Assembly (NCBI RefSeq): GCF_002086735.1
Contig: NZ_MVIJ01000019.1
Coordinates: forward strand, 1-64,000
Source of the DNA: Mycobacterium scrofulaceum
GTDB lineage: Bacteria > Actinomycetota > Actinomycetes > Mycobacteriales > Mycobacteriaceae
DNA: 64,000 nucleotides
Direction of reading: 5' to 3'
Shown: one piece after another, positions 8,446-16,146 of the stretch
How positions within the stretch are numbered: position 1 is the stretch's first letter
Layout of the letters: every line of letters starts with the position of its first letter
Notes under the pieces: model-generated
Seen by the model: only the letters and a program-made list of their open reading frames with translations
What the model was told of the DNA's origin: nothing
Database searches by the model: none
Position numbers and translations under genes: made by a program

Positions 8446-8547
8446 GTGGTCTGCCCGAAGTGCAGCAAGCCCATTTTTGGGCGAGGCCATCCGCAAGGGC
8501 CTGCTTGACCCACCGTCGTAAGACGGGGACCTGCCTTCGGGCAGACC
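8446..8547. other. Compact multi-hairpin element (possible structured RNA, terminator or MITE-like repeat)
   Basis: GGTCTGCCCGAAG (8448-8460) is exactly complementary to 8535-8547, and four more pairs (8462-8465 with 8531-8534) extend the stem to 17 bp with one bulged T. Inside lie three perfect small hairpins: GCCCA/TGGGC (8469-8482, TTTT loop), AGGCC/GGCCT (8484-8502) and CCGTC/GACGG (8513-8526, GTAA loop). The fold is thus cloverleaf-like. A competing local hairpin, CTGCC-TTCG-GGCAG (8531-8544), excludes the long stem. The element begins 8 nt after the stop of the minus-strand SDR gene, so part of it may simply be that gene's terminator. Confidence 0.55.
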
Positions 8548-8554
8548 TTCATGC

Positions 8555-9250
8555 TCACGGCATCCGGGGCAGCGCCTCGGCCGGCCCGGACAGCGCCGCC
8601 TTGACGTAGCGGGTGTCGTCGTCGGCGAGCACCTCGGTGTCGTCCCGCTCGATGCCCTCGGCGATCGCGCGCGCTACCTGGCGCGGATCGTTCTTGGGCG
8701 CGTCGAAGCCGGACGCCATGTCGGTGTCGGTGAAGCTGAGGTGCGCGGCGACGACCAGGGTGCCCTGCTTCTCGAGTTCGACCCGTAGCGAGTTCGTCGT
8801 CGACCACAGGGCCGCCTTGGAGTCTCCGTACCCGCCGGAGCCGGGCATCCAGGACAGGATCGAGGCGATGTCGACCAGGGCGCCACCCCCGTTGGCGGCC
8901 AGGATCGGCGCGAACGCCTTGGCAACCCGGAGCGCACCGAAGTAGTTCGTCTCGAACACGGCCCGAACCTCCTCGATGTCGCTGTCGAGCAGCTTCGGGG
9001 CGCCGAGAACGCCGGCGTTGTTGATGACGATGCCCGCGTCGGAAGCCGAGACGGCCAGGGCCGCAACCGACTCGGGCTTTGTGACGTCCAGCGCCACACT
9101 GACCACCCGGGGGTCCGCGCTGGGCCGGGGTGCGCGCGCCGTGGCGTAAACCTTGGCCGCCCCGCGCTGTAACAACTCGTCCACGATGGCCTTGCCGAGT
9201 CCGCGCTGGCCGCCGGTGACCACGACCGTCGATCCGTTGATGTTGACCAT
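8555..9250 (-). CDS. Short-chain dehydrogenase/reductase
   Basis: A 231-residue classical SDR: cofactor loop VVTGGQRGLGK (about 10-20), NNAG (77-80) and catalytic Ser130, Tyr141 and Lys145 (YGDSKAA). The start is ATG 9250, with AGGGAG 8 nt upstream; a GTG three codons earlier would sit on top of that ribosome site. It diverges from the CGNR regulator across a short AT-rich region with a strong inverted repeat (9283-9322), which suggests control by that regulator. The substrate is unknown. The structured element at 8446-8547 follows its stop codon. Confidence 0.87.
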   Translation of the reverse strand: MVNINGSTVVVTGGQRGLGKAIVDELLQRGAAKVYATARAPRPSADPRVVSVALDVTKPESVAALAVSASDAGIVINNAGVLGAPKLLDSDIEEVRAVFETNYFGALRVAKAFAPILAANGGGALVDIASILSWMPGSGGYGDSKAALWSTTNSLRVELEKQGTLVVAAHLSFTDTDMASGFDAPKNDPRQVARAIAEGIERDDTEVLADDDTRYVKAALSGPAEALPRMP

Positions 9251-9282
9251 GATCCACACTCCCTGACTTAGGTAAATCTATT

Positions 9283-9340
9283 TTGATTATGTCACCGTAG
9301 TTGCCGGTGTCGACATAGTCAAGTATGTTTTAGTTATGTC
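9283..9340. promoter_or_regulatory. Operator with three TTGATTATGTC-like half-sites
   Basis: TTGATTATGTC (9283-9293) and GACATAGTCAA (9312-9322) form an inverted repeat with 10 of 11 positions matching. A third, direct copy TTAGTTATGTC (9330-9340) runs into the ATG of the CGNR gene at 9336. The block lies between the divergent SDR and CGNR genes and is markedly more AT-rich than its surroundings, so it should hold both promoters. Confidence 0.65.
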
Positions 9341-9941
9341 TATTTCATGGCCTGCGTCACAGCGATACGGCGTCAGCACCGCGCCGGCGGGCCTCGGCTT
9401 GGTTCAGGACTTCCTCAACACCAGGGGAATCGAGGGCTACGGCCCGGACCTGCTCGCCGACGCCGCGCGCGCCGGCGACTGGGTCGCGGGCGCGGTGCGG
9501 GCCTGGACGGCCGCCCGGGGCGTGGACCTGCCAGCGCCCACGCTCGAAGACGCCGACCTGGCCAAGCTGCGGGCATTGCGGGACAGGCTCGACGCACTGG
9601 TGGCCGGCGACTCGCCGCCGGGCGCAACGACCTCCGTTCCCGCGTCTCTCGTGGTCTCCGGCGACGGCGAGGTGTGGCTGGAGCCCAGCGGCGGCGGCTG
9701 GCGCTGGCTGGCCTCGGCGCTATGGGCCGAGATTCTGCTCAGCCAGCAGGCCGACACCTGGCGACGCGTCAAGCAATGCCGCAACCACCGGTGCGGGTCG
9801 ACGTTCTACGACCGCTCCAAGAACAACAGCGGGGTGTGGCACGACGTCAAGACGTGCGGCAACGCCGCCAACCTGCGCGCCTCGCGGGCCCGCCGGCGCG
9901 AACGCGAGCGCGGGGCGGGCTCAGCGGTTCCGCCACAGTAG
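9336..9941 (+). CDS. CGNR zinc-finger (ABATE-domain) regulator
   Basis: A 201-residue protein of the CGNR family: an N-terminal ABATE domain (about 15-135, starting with the typical LVQDFLNTRG) and a C-terminal zinc finger (about 140-185) with Cys148, Cys153 and Cys174. The signature tetrad is CGNA instead of CGNR, followed by an Arg-rich tail. Such proteins are believed to be DNA-binding stress or metabolic regulators in actinobacteria. The start codon overlaps a half-site of the upstream palindrome, so translation is probably leaderless or nearly so and the gene is likely autoregulated. Its likely target is the divergent SDR. Confidence 0.85.
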   Translation: MSISWPASQRYGVSTAPAGLGLVQDFLNTRGIEGYGPDLLADAARAGDWVAGAVRAWTAARGVDLPAPTLEDADLAKLRALRDRLDALVAGDSPPGATTSVPASLVVSGDGEVWLEPSGGGWRWLASALWAEILLSQQADTWRRVKQCRNHRCGSTFYDRSKNNSGVWHDVKTCGNAANLRASRARRRERERGAGSAVPPQ

Positions 9942-10409
9942 GCGGCGTTGGCAGTGCGGCCGTTGGCGGGCGAGGCGGATTGGCGCCGTCAGCAGCGCTC
10001 GGCCCCCCGCCGCATCAGCGTGACCCCCGGGTGCGGCCGGCGCGGCCCGCTCCCGCGCACCGCCTGCCAAGCGTCACAGGCGCGCGCCTTGATCGGGGTC
10101 ACCACATCGACGTTGGCGGGTCTTCGGCTGATCCACGACGGCAGTGTTGCCACGGTTTCGATCCTTCGTCAGTTCGGCCTGGGCGCCGACTCATTGAATT
10201 GCACCCGAGCCGCTTTACGGATGCGCCGCGCCGGGGTAAACGCCACGAAAAGCCCCTTTGTGGCGGGACACACATCCGGCGGGAGCGCCGCCCGGCCGTC
10301 ACACCGATCGAGTGTGGGGGCTATGGACGAATTCACGGCGGTTCAGGTACTTAAGCCCCACAGTCGGCGGCCGGCAATGGGTGGAAACCGCCCAAGCGCC
10401 GGCCTCCGG
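9942..10409. other. Gene-free stretch with two imperfect hairpins
   Basis: No reading frame in these 468 bases resembles a protein family. Two inverted repeats are visible. CGCCAC (10241-10246) pairs with GTGGCG (10260-10265), and AAA/TTT extends the stem after one bulged base. TGTGGGGGCT (10313-10322) pairs with AGCCCCACA (10354-10362) with one extra G. Either could be a terminator or part of a decayed element. Both flanking genes point towards this stretch (plus-strand CGNR ends at 9941, minus-strand SDR ends at 10410). Confidence 0.5.
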
Positions 10410-11261
10410 TCACAGACTGCGCGAACGCCGGTACCGCCGCAGGTAGCCCAACAACCCGCGCGCCGGAAGCGCTTTGGGCCAATCGTCGGGGCGGAAGTAC
10501 GCGTCTGTCCCGCCGTCGACGAAGATCACGCTGCCGCAGAGGAATTCGGCGGATTCGGACAGCATGAAACACATCCAGTCGGCCATGTGCCCGGCCTGGC
10601 CGAAGCCACCGAGCGGAACCGGGAACGACCGTACGGCCTTGGCCTGCCGGGGCGTCGCAAGCTGCTCCTGCAGCAGGGGCGTCATGATCGCGCCCGGCGC
10701 CAGGGCATTGAGGCGGATTCCCGACCCCGCCCATTCGGGCAGGACCGCGTGCCGCCGCACCCAACGGCTGACGGCGATCTTCGACGCCGCATACATCATC
10801 GTGGGGGCGCCCGGGCCGAACGGCCGCACCGAGCGCAGCGCCTTGTCGGCGTCGTGCGCGAGCAACGCCTTCACCGTGCGGCGCGGGACGAGCGGAACGG
10901 TCGTCGTCGAATTGCTCGCCACGACCACCACTTTCGCGCGGTCGGCCGCGGCCAGCGCCGGTCGCCAGGCCACCAGGGACTCGACGACGCCGAAATAGTT
11001 GACCTGCCCGATCTGGCGGAGCCGCTCTCTCCCGGGGCCCGGCCCGAGCCCGGCGGCCAGCACCGCGCCGTCGAGTTTGCCGCCGCAGGCCGCCAGCACG
11101 CCGGCGGCGGCCAGCTCGCGTCCGTGCGGCGTCGACAGGTCGGCGACGATGTCGGCGTCTTTGATGTCGACGCCGATCACGGTGTGCCCGTCGGCCCTGA
11201 GCCGCTGCGTGGTCTCGTGGCCCATCCCGGACGCCGACCCGGTGACCGCATAGGTTCCCAT
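10410..11261 (-). CDS. Short-chain dehydrogenase/reductase (3-alpha-HSD-like)
   Basis: A 283-residue SDR with cofactor loop AVTGSASGMGHE at the very N-terminus, the acidic turn GVDIKDADI and the active-site pair in MMYAASKIAVSRW. The strand order and the short second motif (VLAAGLGPG in place of NNAG) match the NAD-dependent 3-alpha-hydroxysteroid dehydrogenase/carbonyl reductase subgroup. The C-terminus carries an unusual basic tail (YLRRYRRSRSL). It lies 41 nt from the divergent thioesterase gene, so the two share a promoter region. The substrate is inferred only at the level of alcohol/ketone. Confidence 0.85.
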   Translation of the reverse strand: MGTYAVTGSASGMGHETTQRLRADGHTVIGVDIKDADIVADLSTPHGRELAAAGVLAACGGKLDGAVLAAGLGPGPGRERLRQIGQVNYFGVVESLVAWRPALAAADRAKVVVVASNSTTTVPLVPRRTVKALLAHDADKALRSVRPFGPGAPTMMYAASKIAVSRWVRRHAVLPEWAGSGIRLNALAPGAIMTPLLQEQLATPRQAKAVRSFPVPLGGFGQAGHMADWMCFMLSESAEFLCGSVIFVDGGTDAYFRPDDWPKALPARGLLGYLRRYRRSRSL

Positions 11262-11302
11262 CGCTCCGTTCTTACCAGTCGGGGTCCTGTTAGGTTGCCG
11301 GG

Positions 11303-11917
11303 ATGCATGACCACACGCCCTGCGTCGACCTCAGCCAGCTCGAGTCGGTTTACGCGCCGCTCGCCGCGTCGATCCGCCGGCTCATCGACGTCAGCATCCG
11401 CACCGAGGCCGAGCCCGCCGCAGCGGCGGCGGCGCGGGCCAAGATCGACGCGGCCGCAGCGGAATTGGCGGAGACGGCGCAGCCGGGGCCGGTGGGCGTG
11501 CGCCACCTGCCCGACGGTCAGACCATCGCGTGGGGCAACGCGGTCGTCGGTGTGCGCAACCCGCTGGCGCCGCCGCTGGTGGTCCACCACGACGCCGACG
11601 GCCTGGTGTGGTCGGGATTCACGCTGGGCGCCGCCTACGAGGGGCCGCCGGGCCACGTTCACGGCGGTGTCTGTGCGCTGGTGCTCGACCACGTGCTCGG
11701 CGCGGCGGCGCACCAGCCCGGAAGGCCGGCTTACACCGGCACCCTCACACTGCGCTACCGGCGCCGCACCGCGCTGGAGCGGCCGTTGCGCGCGCAGGCC
11801 CGTATCGAGCGCACCGAGGGCGTCAAGGCGTTCGTGGTGGGCTACCTGGCCGATGCGGACGGCGTCACGGTCGAAGCGGAAGGCATCTTCATCCACCCGA
11901 GGCAGGCGCCGGCCTGA
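11303..11917 (+). CDS. PaaI/THEM4-type hotdog thioesterase
   Basis: A 204-residue single hotdog domain with an alpha-helical N-terminal extension (1-60). The active-site segment is GPPGHVHGGVCALVLDHVLG, with the HGG turn and Asp at the start of the central helix, as in PaaI-type and THEM4/5 acyl-CoA thioesterases. The protein should hydrolyse acyl-CoA, releasing CoA. It diverges from the SDR at 10410-11261 and ends only 2 nt from the convergent DUF2127 gene. A distinct substrate cannot be named. Confidence 0.85.
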   Translation: MHDHTPCVDLSQLESVYAPLAASIRRLIDVSIRTEAEPAAAAAARAKIDAAAAELAETAQPGPVGVRHLPDGQTIAWGNAVVGVRNPLAPPLVVHHDADGLVWSGFTLGAAYEGPPGHVHGGVCALVLDHVLGAAAHQPGRPAYTGTLTLRYRRRTALERPLRAQARIERTEGVKAFVVGYLADADGVTVEAEGIFIHPRQAPA

Positions 11918-11919
11918 CG

Positions 11920-12684
11920 TCAGGTCCGGGCGGCGGCCTTCTCGACGTCGAGCAGCTGCTCGCCGCGGCGTTCCTCGTCGTAGGCCGCGCGGCCGCCCCG
12001 CAACCCGAACAGGCGTTTCGAGAACAGCAGGTAGAGCACGGCGGCCACGTTGATGGTGAAGGTGACCACCCGGGTCATCGTGATGCCCTTGGCGAGGTCG
12101 TGAATCTCCAACGGCAAGAACACGGAGGTGGCTATCACCGCGAAGTATTCGCCCCAGCGCTTCAGCAACCACAGGCCGACGCCTTCGACGACCTCCAGCA
12201 GCGCGTAGCCGGCCAGCATCAGGGTCAGCAGGGCCAGCGTGGATGGCTTGGCGGCCAACGCCTTTTCCAGCTCGTGAACCGCGGTCATCTGATCCACCTT
12301 GAACCCGGCGGCCCGGAAGATCGGCAGGTCGCGGTCGAGGGTGGCCTGGATTGCTCCCCGTGCTCCGCGGAACTTCCACACCGCATAGGCCGCGAGCGCG
12401 ATCGCCACCGCCCGGAACAGGCGCTCCACCGCGAGCGCGCGGATGATGATGGCCTGACGTAAAGCCTTGCCGCGCATGATCATCGGCGCGTCTTCGGGCC
12501 GGCCCCGCCCGTGCGGCTCACCGACGGTGAATTCACCGCAGCGCAGACAGCGCCACACCTCTCCGAGCCCGGTGGTGCCGCTCAACCGGGCGGCGAGATC
12601 CTCTTCGTCGGGCGCGTAGGTGGCGTGCCCCGCGACGGCGCAGGTGACCAACTCCCACCGATTGCTGCCCTGATCTTTGCGCAT
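11920..12684 (-). CDS. DUF2127 membrane protein with N-terminal Zn-ribbon-like motif
   Basis: A 254-residue protein. The first 60 residues are soluble and hold Cys15, His20, Cys46 and Cys49 (WRCLRCGEF), a plausible small zinc site. The rest is a DUF2127 domain with about four hydrophobic segments (roughly 85-105, 148-172, 180-195 and 205-225). DUF2127 proteins are integral membrane proteins of unknown function. The final 25 residues are charged (ERRGEQLLDVEKAAART) and cytoplasmic by the positive-inside rule. It is a single gene with a strong initiator ATG at 12684. Confidence 0.8.
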   Translation of the reverse strand: MRKDQGSNRWELVTCAVAGHATYAPDEEDLAARLSGTTGLGEVWRCLRCGEFTVGEPHGRGRPEDAPMIMRGKALRQAIIIRALAVERLFRAVAIALAAYAVWKFRGARGAIQATLDRDLPIFRAAGFKVDQMTAVHELEKALAAKPSTLALLTLMLAGYALLEVVEGVGLWLLKRWGEYFAVIATSVFLPLEIHDLAKGITMTRVVTFTINVAAVLYLLFSKRLFGLRGGRAAYDEERRGEQLLDVEKAAART

Positions 12685-12730
12685 GGCCGATCATCGACCG
12701 CGGGCGGCGGGCCACGCAAGGGGGCGCGGG

Positions 12731-14137
12731 TCAGAACCGGGGCCCGGTGCGCGGCCGTTGGGCGGTGGGGCTCGCCGCGCCCAGCAGGCCGGCGAGTTCG
12801 GCGGCGGGAATCTCCTCGAGGTGCTCGACCGCCGCGACGATGCCGGCGCGCAGCGCTCCGTCGCAGAAGGGTTCGGCCAGCCATCCGAACTTGTCCGTGA
12901 CCCGTTCCCACGACATGGGCCGGGTCGGGGATCCCTCGTAGTCGGCCTGCTCGCGGCTCAACTCCCGGCCGTCCCGGGTCACCAGGCGCACCCGGGCAGC
13001 CGTGCGTCGCGGGTAGTCGGCGGTCAGGTCGGCGGCGGGCTCGACGTCCACCCGCGCCAACAGCTCCCGCACGTCGGCGCGCGAAACCCGCTCGGCTTCC
13101 AGCTGTTCGGGACCCACGCCACCGTCGAGCAGCGCGACCGCGGCGAGGTATTTCAGGTTGTAGTCGGCCTGCTCCTTGGTGCGTGGATCGTCCTTCGCGC
13201 CGTACGCTCCGCCGCCCGCGAAGTCGTAGGCGCCCTGGAAGACCGCGAGGGTCACCCGCGTGACGTCCTCCGCGCGCAGCCCATGCTCGGCGCGCAGGCC
13301 CAAGATGGCGTCGATCACCACCTGCCCGTGGATGAGCGCGCAGTACTGCTTCAGGTAGGTCTGCTCGACACAGGTGAGCCGCCGGTCGGCGGTGGCCAGA
13401 TCGATGGGCTGGCCGAAGAGCTGCACCAGCCCGTGCGGGCCCTCGAACAGGGACCGGGGCCCGGTCACGCCGCGGGCGGCGAGCATCGTCGCGTACACCG
13501 CCCGCATGCCGGTGATGGCCGGCGAAACCCCCTTCCAGTTGGAAACCGGTTCGGCGTGCACCGTGGCCAGCGACACGTTGTCGGTCGCGGCCGCCGCGAT
13601 CGCGTTGGCCGTCTCGGCGACGCTCAGGCCGAGCAGCTTCGCCGCGGCCGCCGCGACCGACATCGACAGCTGCAACGCGTGATTGAGCCCGCGCGCCATG
13701 ACGGGCACCTGCGCGCTGAACCGGCATTGCACCTCGTAGGCGACCGCGAGGGCCAGCAGGAAGTCGGCGCCGCTGGCGCCCACGTGTTCGGCGACGGCCA
13801 GGACCGGTCCGAAGTTGTCGGCGGGGTGGCACAGCCCGCCGACCGTCAGGTAGGTGTCGAGCAGGTCCGGGTAGCGCACCAGCACCGCGTTGAAGAACGC
13901 GGCCTGGTCGACCGATGCGCGGCCGCCGCCGACCAGCGTGGCGGTGGGGGCCCCGCTGAACTGGCCGGTGTGTTCGCGGATCGTCGCGACGAGCTCGCCG
14001 TCCAGGGATCCGATGGCGCAGGCGATGCTGTCCAGCACGTTGCGCTTGAGCAGCGCGCGCGGCCGTCCCGTCAGGTCGGCCGCCCGTGCGCGGACGACGA
14101 AGCCGGCCAGCTCGTCCACAACGTAGTTCTCCGCCAT
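12731..14137 (-). CDS. MmgE/PrpD family protein
   Basis: A 468-residue MmgE/PrpD protein; the family includes 2-methylcitrate dehydratase, cis-aconitate decarboxylase and other lyases/isomerases. Visible blocks are NVLDSIACAIGS near 30, the GGGRASVDQAAFFNAVLVRYPDLLDTY block near 70-90, CHPADNFGP near 100, and YLKQYCALIHGQ near 300. The start at ATG 14137 fits the family's usual length; the frame continues upstream without coding character. It follows LysR and IclR genes on the same strand (94 nt after LysR). It may therefore be the target enzyme of a small regulated unit that also includes the divergent MDR/SnoaL/SDR genes. Confidence 0.85.
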   Translation of the reverse strand: MAENYVVDELAGFVVRARAADLTGRPRALLKRNVLDSIACAIGSLDGELVATIREHTGQFSGAPTATLVGGGRASVDQAAFFNAVLVRYPDLLDTYLTVGGLCHPADNFGPVLAVAEHVGASGADFLLALAVAYEVQCRFSAQVPVMARGLNHALQLSMSVAAAAAKLLGLSVAETANAIAAAATDNVSLATVHAEPVSNWKGVSPAITGMRAVYATMLAARGVTGPRSLFEGPHGLVQLFGQPIDLATADRRLTCVEQTYLKQYCALIHGQVVIDAILGLRAEHGLRAEDVTRVTLAVFQGAYDFAGGGAYGAKDDPRTKEQADYNLKYLAAVALLDGGVGPEQLEAERVSRADVRELLARVDVEPAADLTADYPRRTAARVRLVTRDGRELSREQADYEGSPTRPMSWERVTDKFGWLAEPFCDGALRAGIVAAVEHLEEIPAAELAGLLGAASPTAQRPRTGPRF

Positions 14138-14231
14138 GCCTTTTCGCCCTCCCTTGATGCTTGGCTCCACTGAAGCGCAGGGCCGGCCGGGCGTCCAGGT
14201 CCGTTCTCTTACCAGTGCTCGACGGGACTTC

Positions 14232-15161
14232 TCACCGCAGGTGGGGGTCGTCGACCGGGGCCCACCACGGGCCGACGGGACGGGCCGGCCAGTCGCGGGC
14301 GCGAGCGACCGCCAGCAGCGCTTGCACGGCCCCCCGCACGCTGGCGCGGTCGTCGTCGCGGCGGTGCAGCAGCGACCACGTCCACAGCGGAACCGGTTCG
14401 GCGACGGGACGCTGACCCAGGCTGGGTGGCAGCGCCGCGGTGTGGCGCTTGGGTGACGCGAGCACGGCCCCGCCGATCCTGCGCACGTGCGCATAGAACG
14501 CGTCGCCGGCTATGCCGCCGTCGTCGATGTGGATGACGCGGGCCCCGGTGTGTCCCGCGAATTCCCCGGCGTATCGATTCCAGGATGACCACGCTGACTC
14601 GTCGGCATCGACGAGGACGCTGACCTGTTGAGCCGCAATCGGTTCCGTTGATCCGGCGCCGGGCAGGACGGCGTGCAGCGACTCGGTTCGCAGCAGGTGC
14701 GCCGCCAGGCCCCGCTCCTCGACCTGCCCGGCGGTGACCCACGCCAGCGCGATGTCGAGGGTGCCCTCGGCCACCCGGTCCGCTTGCGTGTGCGACGGCA
14801 GCACCCACTCGTCGAGGCGCAGGTCCGCCGCGCCTCCCACCATCGCGATGATGTCCTCGGGCAGCCAGCTCACATACCCAAGCCGCACCGGTGTACTGCG
14901 CGCGGCGGCCCGCTGGAGCCGGCGCTTGGCGTCGTCGGCCAGGGACACGATCCGGCGCGCGTCCGGAAGGAAGGTGCGCCCGGCTTCGGTGAGCCGCACG
15001 CTGCGCCGGTCCCGCGCCAACAGCTGCGTCCCCAGTTCGCGCTCGAGCGCGATGATCTGTTGCGACAGCGCCGGCCCCGAGATGTGCACGCGCTGCGCGG
15101 CGCGGCCGAAGTGCAACTCCTCTGCGACGGCCACGAAATAGCGCAGCTGCCGCAGTTCCAT
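14232..15161 (-). CDS. LysR family transcriptional regulator
   Basis: A 309-residue LysR-type protein. It opens with MELRQLRYFVAVAEELHFGR, and the helix-turn-helix covers about 16-45 (AQRVHISGPALSQQIIALE). The substrate-binding half is recognisable (VRLGYVSWLPEDI, then AVLPGAGSTEPI). ATG 15161 is supported by GGAGAAACG directly upstream. It starts 8 nt after the stop of the IclR-type gene and precedes MmgE/PrpD, so regulators of two families are in one transcript. The co-inducer is unknown. Confidence 0.88.
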   Translation of the reverse strand: MELRQLRYFVAVAEELHFGRAAQRVHISGPALSQQIIALERELGTQLLARDRRSVRLTEAGRTFLPDARRIVSLADDAKRRLQRAAARSTPVRLGYVSWLPEDIIAMVGGAADLRLDEWVLPSHTQADRVAEGTLDIALAWVTAGQVEERGLAAHLLRTESLHAVLPGAGSTEPIAAQQVSVLVDADESAWSSWNRYAGEFAGHTGARVIHIDDGGIAGDAFYAHVRRIGGAVLASPKRHTAALPPSLGQRPVAEPVPLWTWSLLHRRDDDRASVRGAVQALLAVARARDWPARPVGPWWAPVDDPHLR

Positions 15162-15169
15162 CGTTTCTC

Positions 15170-16087
15170 CTAGCCGGCGCGATCGACCGCGCCCGGCCGC
15201 GGCGCGGACACGCTGATCGCTGTGGTCTCGTCGGTCAAATGCTTCCCGATCACCCGGATCTGCCTTGCGGAAAGCGGGCACAGCGGATGGACGGCCAGCA
15301 TCAGGGCCACGCGTCGTTCATCGAATACCGGTGCGGCGATGGTCACCACCGGCTGTTTGCGCCGGCCCGGGTTGTCGTCGGAGAGGAATCCGATGGTGGT
15401 GAACTCGACGAGCAACTGATCCAGGATGTGGCGCACGGGGGTGGGCATCTCGTCGCTGTCCAGCGTGCCGACCACCTGCACGGCCTGGGCCAGCGCGGGC
15501 GTCGTCCAGTCGACGTCGAAGCCACGCTCACGCGTATGTTCCAGCACCTGTTCGAGCCGCCTGATGCGATCGGGATTGTTGCCCGCGCCGCGGCGGATCC
15601 ACGCGCGCTGCTCCTCCTCGTCGTCCCATGCGGCCAGCGCGACCCCGAACGGCGGGGTGTAAGGGATGCGATCGCCCGGGATCCCGGACGGCTGGCTGGC
15701 GGGCTCGCCCTCAAACGCGGTGACCACCAACGAGTCTCCGAATCGCTCGACGACGGAGCAGGCGTAGCCGACTTCGCGGGACACGCGCAGCGCGGCGGCG
15801 CGCGCCGCGTGCGCGAGCGGCCGGGCGGTGTCCGTGCGTGCCGCCACGACGGCGAGGGCGGGCCCGAGGGTGAACGTCTTGGTGACCGGATCGCGGCTCG
15901 CCCAGCCCCGGTCGCACAGCGTCTTCAGAATCGCGTGCGCCGTCGCCTGCGTGAGATCGAGCTCTCGCACGATGTCGGAGAACCGCAACCGCGCGTTCCC
16001 GGACCGCGCGAGCAGCTCGACGACGTCGAGCACCCGGGCGGTCGGCGCAGACGTCGATCCGCGAATGGCTTGACTCCTCTGCCGCAC
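15170..16087 (-). CDS. IclR family transcriptional regulator
   Basis: A 305-residue IclR-type protein. The winged helix covers about 15-75 (ARVLDVVELLARSGNARLRF, then LTQATAHAILKTLCDRGW), followed by the IclR effector domain (about 95-290) ending with CPLSARQIRVIGKHLTDETT. It starts at GTG 16087, 59 nt from the divergent MDR gene, and directly repeated ATTCGAGA octamers fill that gap. IclR proteins usually control degradation of aromatic or organic acids; that would fit MmgE/PrpD, SnoaL and SDR neighbours but is inference. Confidence 0.88.
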   Translation of the reverse strand: MRQRSQAIRGSTSAPTARVLDVVELLARSGNARLRFSDIVRELDLTQATAHAILKTLCDRGWASRDPVTKTFTLGPALAVVAARTDTARPLAHAARAAALRVSREVGYACSVVERFGDSLVVTAFEGEPASQPSGIPGDRIPYTPPFGVALAAWDDEEEQRAWIRRGAGNNPDRIRRLEQVLEHTRERGFDVDWTTPALAQAVQVVGTLDSDEMPTPVRHILDQLLVEFTTIGFLSDDNPGRRKQPVVTIAAPVFDERRVALMLAVHPLCPLSARQIRVIGKHLTDETTAISVSAPRPGAVDRAG

Positions 16088-16106
16088 GTTTTAGAGTTAG
16101 ACGAAC

Positions 16107-16135
16107 ATTCGAGATTCTATATCGATTATTCGAGA
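16107..16135. promoter_or_regulatory. Direct-repeat operator in the IclR/MDR intergenic region
   Basis: ATTCGAGA occurs at 16107-16114 and again at 16128-16135, exactly 21 bp apart (two helical turns), in an AT-rich 59-bp gap between divergent genes. Two copies on the same face of the helix are what a tetrameric IclR-type or dimeric LysR-type regulator would need. Confidence 0.6.
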
Positions 16136-16146
16136 CAGCGAACGCG

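Noticed and set aside
8441-8510. CPKCSKPIF zinc-ribbon-like words in the plus strand
   Set aside because: The frame has no start or context; the cysteine codons fall inside the arm of the inverted repeat, so the resemblance is probably accidental.
9948-12053. 701-codon plus-strand open frame
   Set aside because: It runs across a gene-free stretch and then antisense to the SDR and over the thioesterase; composition is Arg/Pro/Ser-rich with no family motif, as expected from third-position GC bias.
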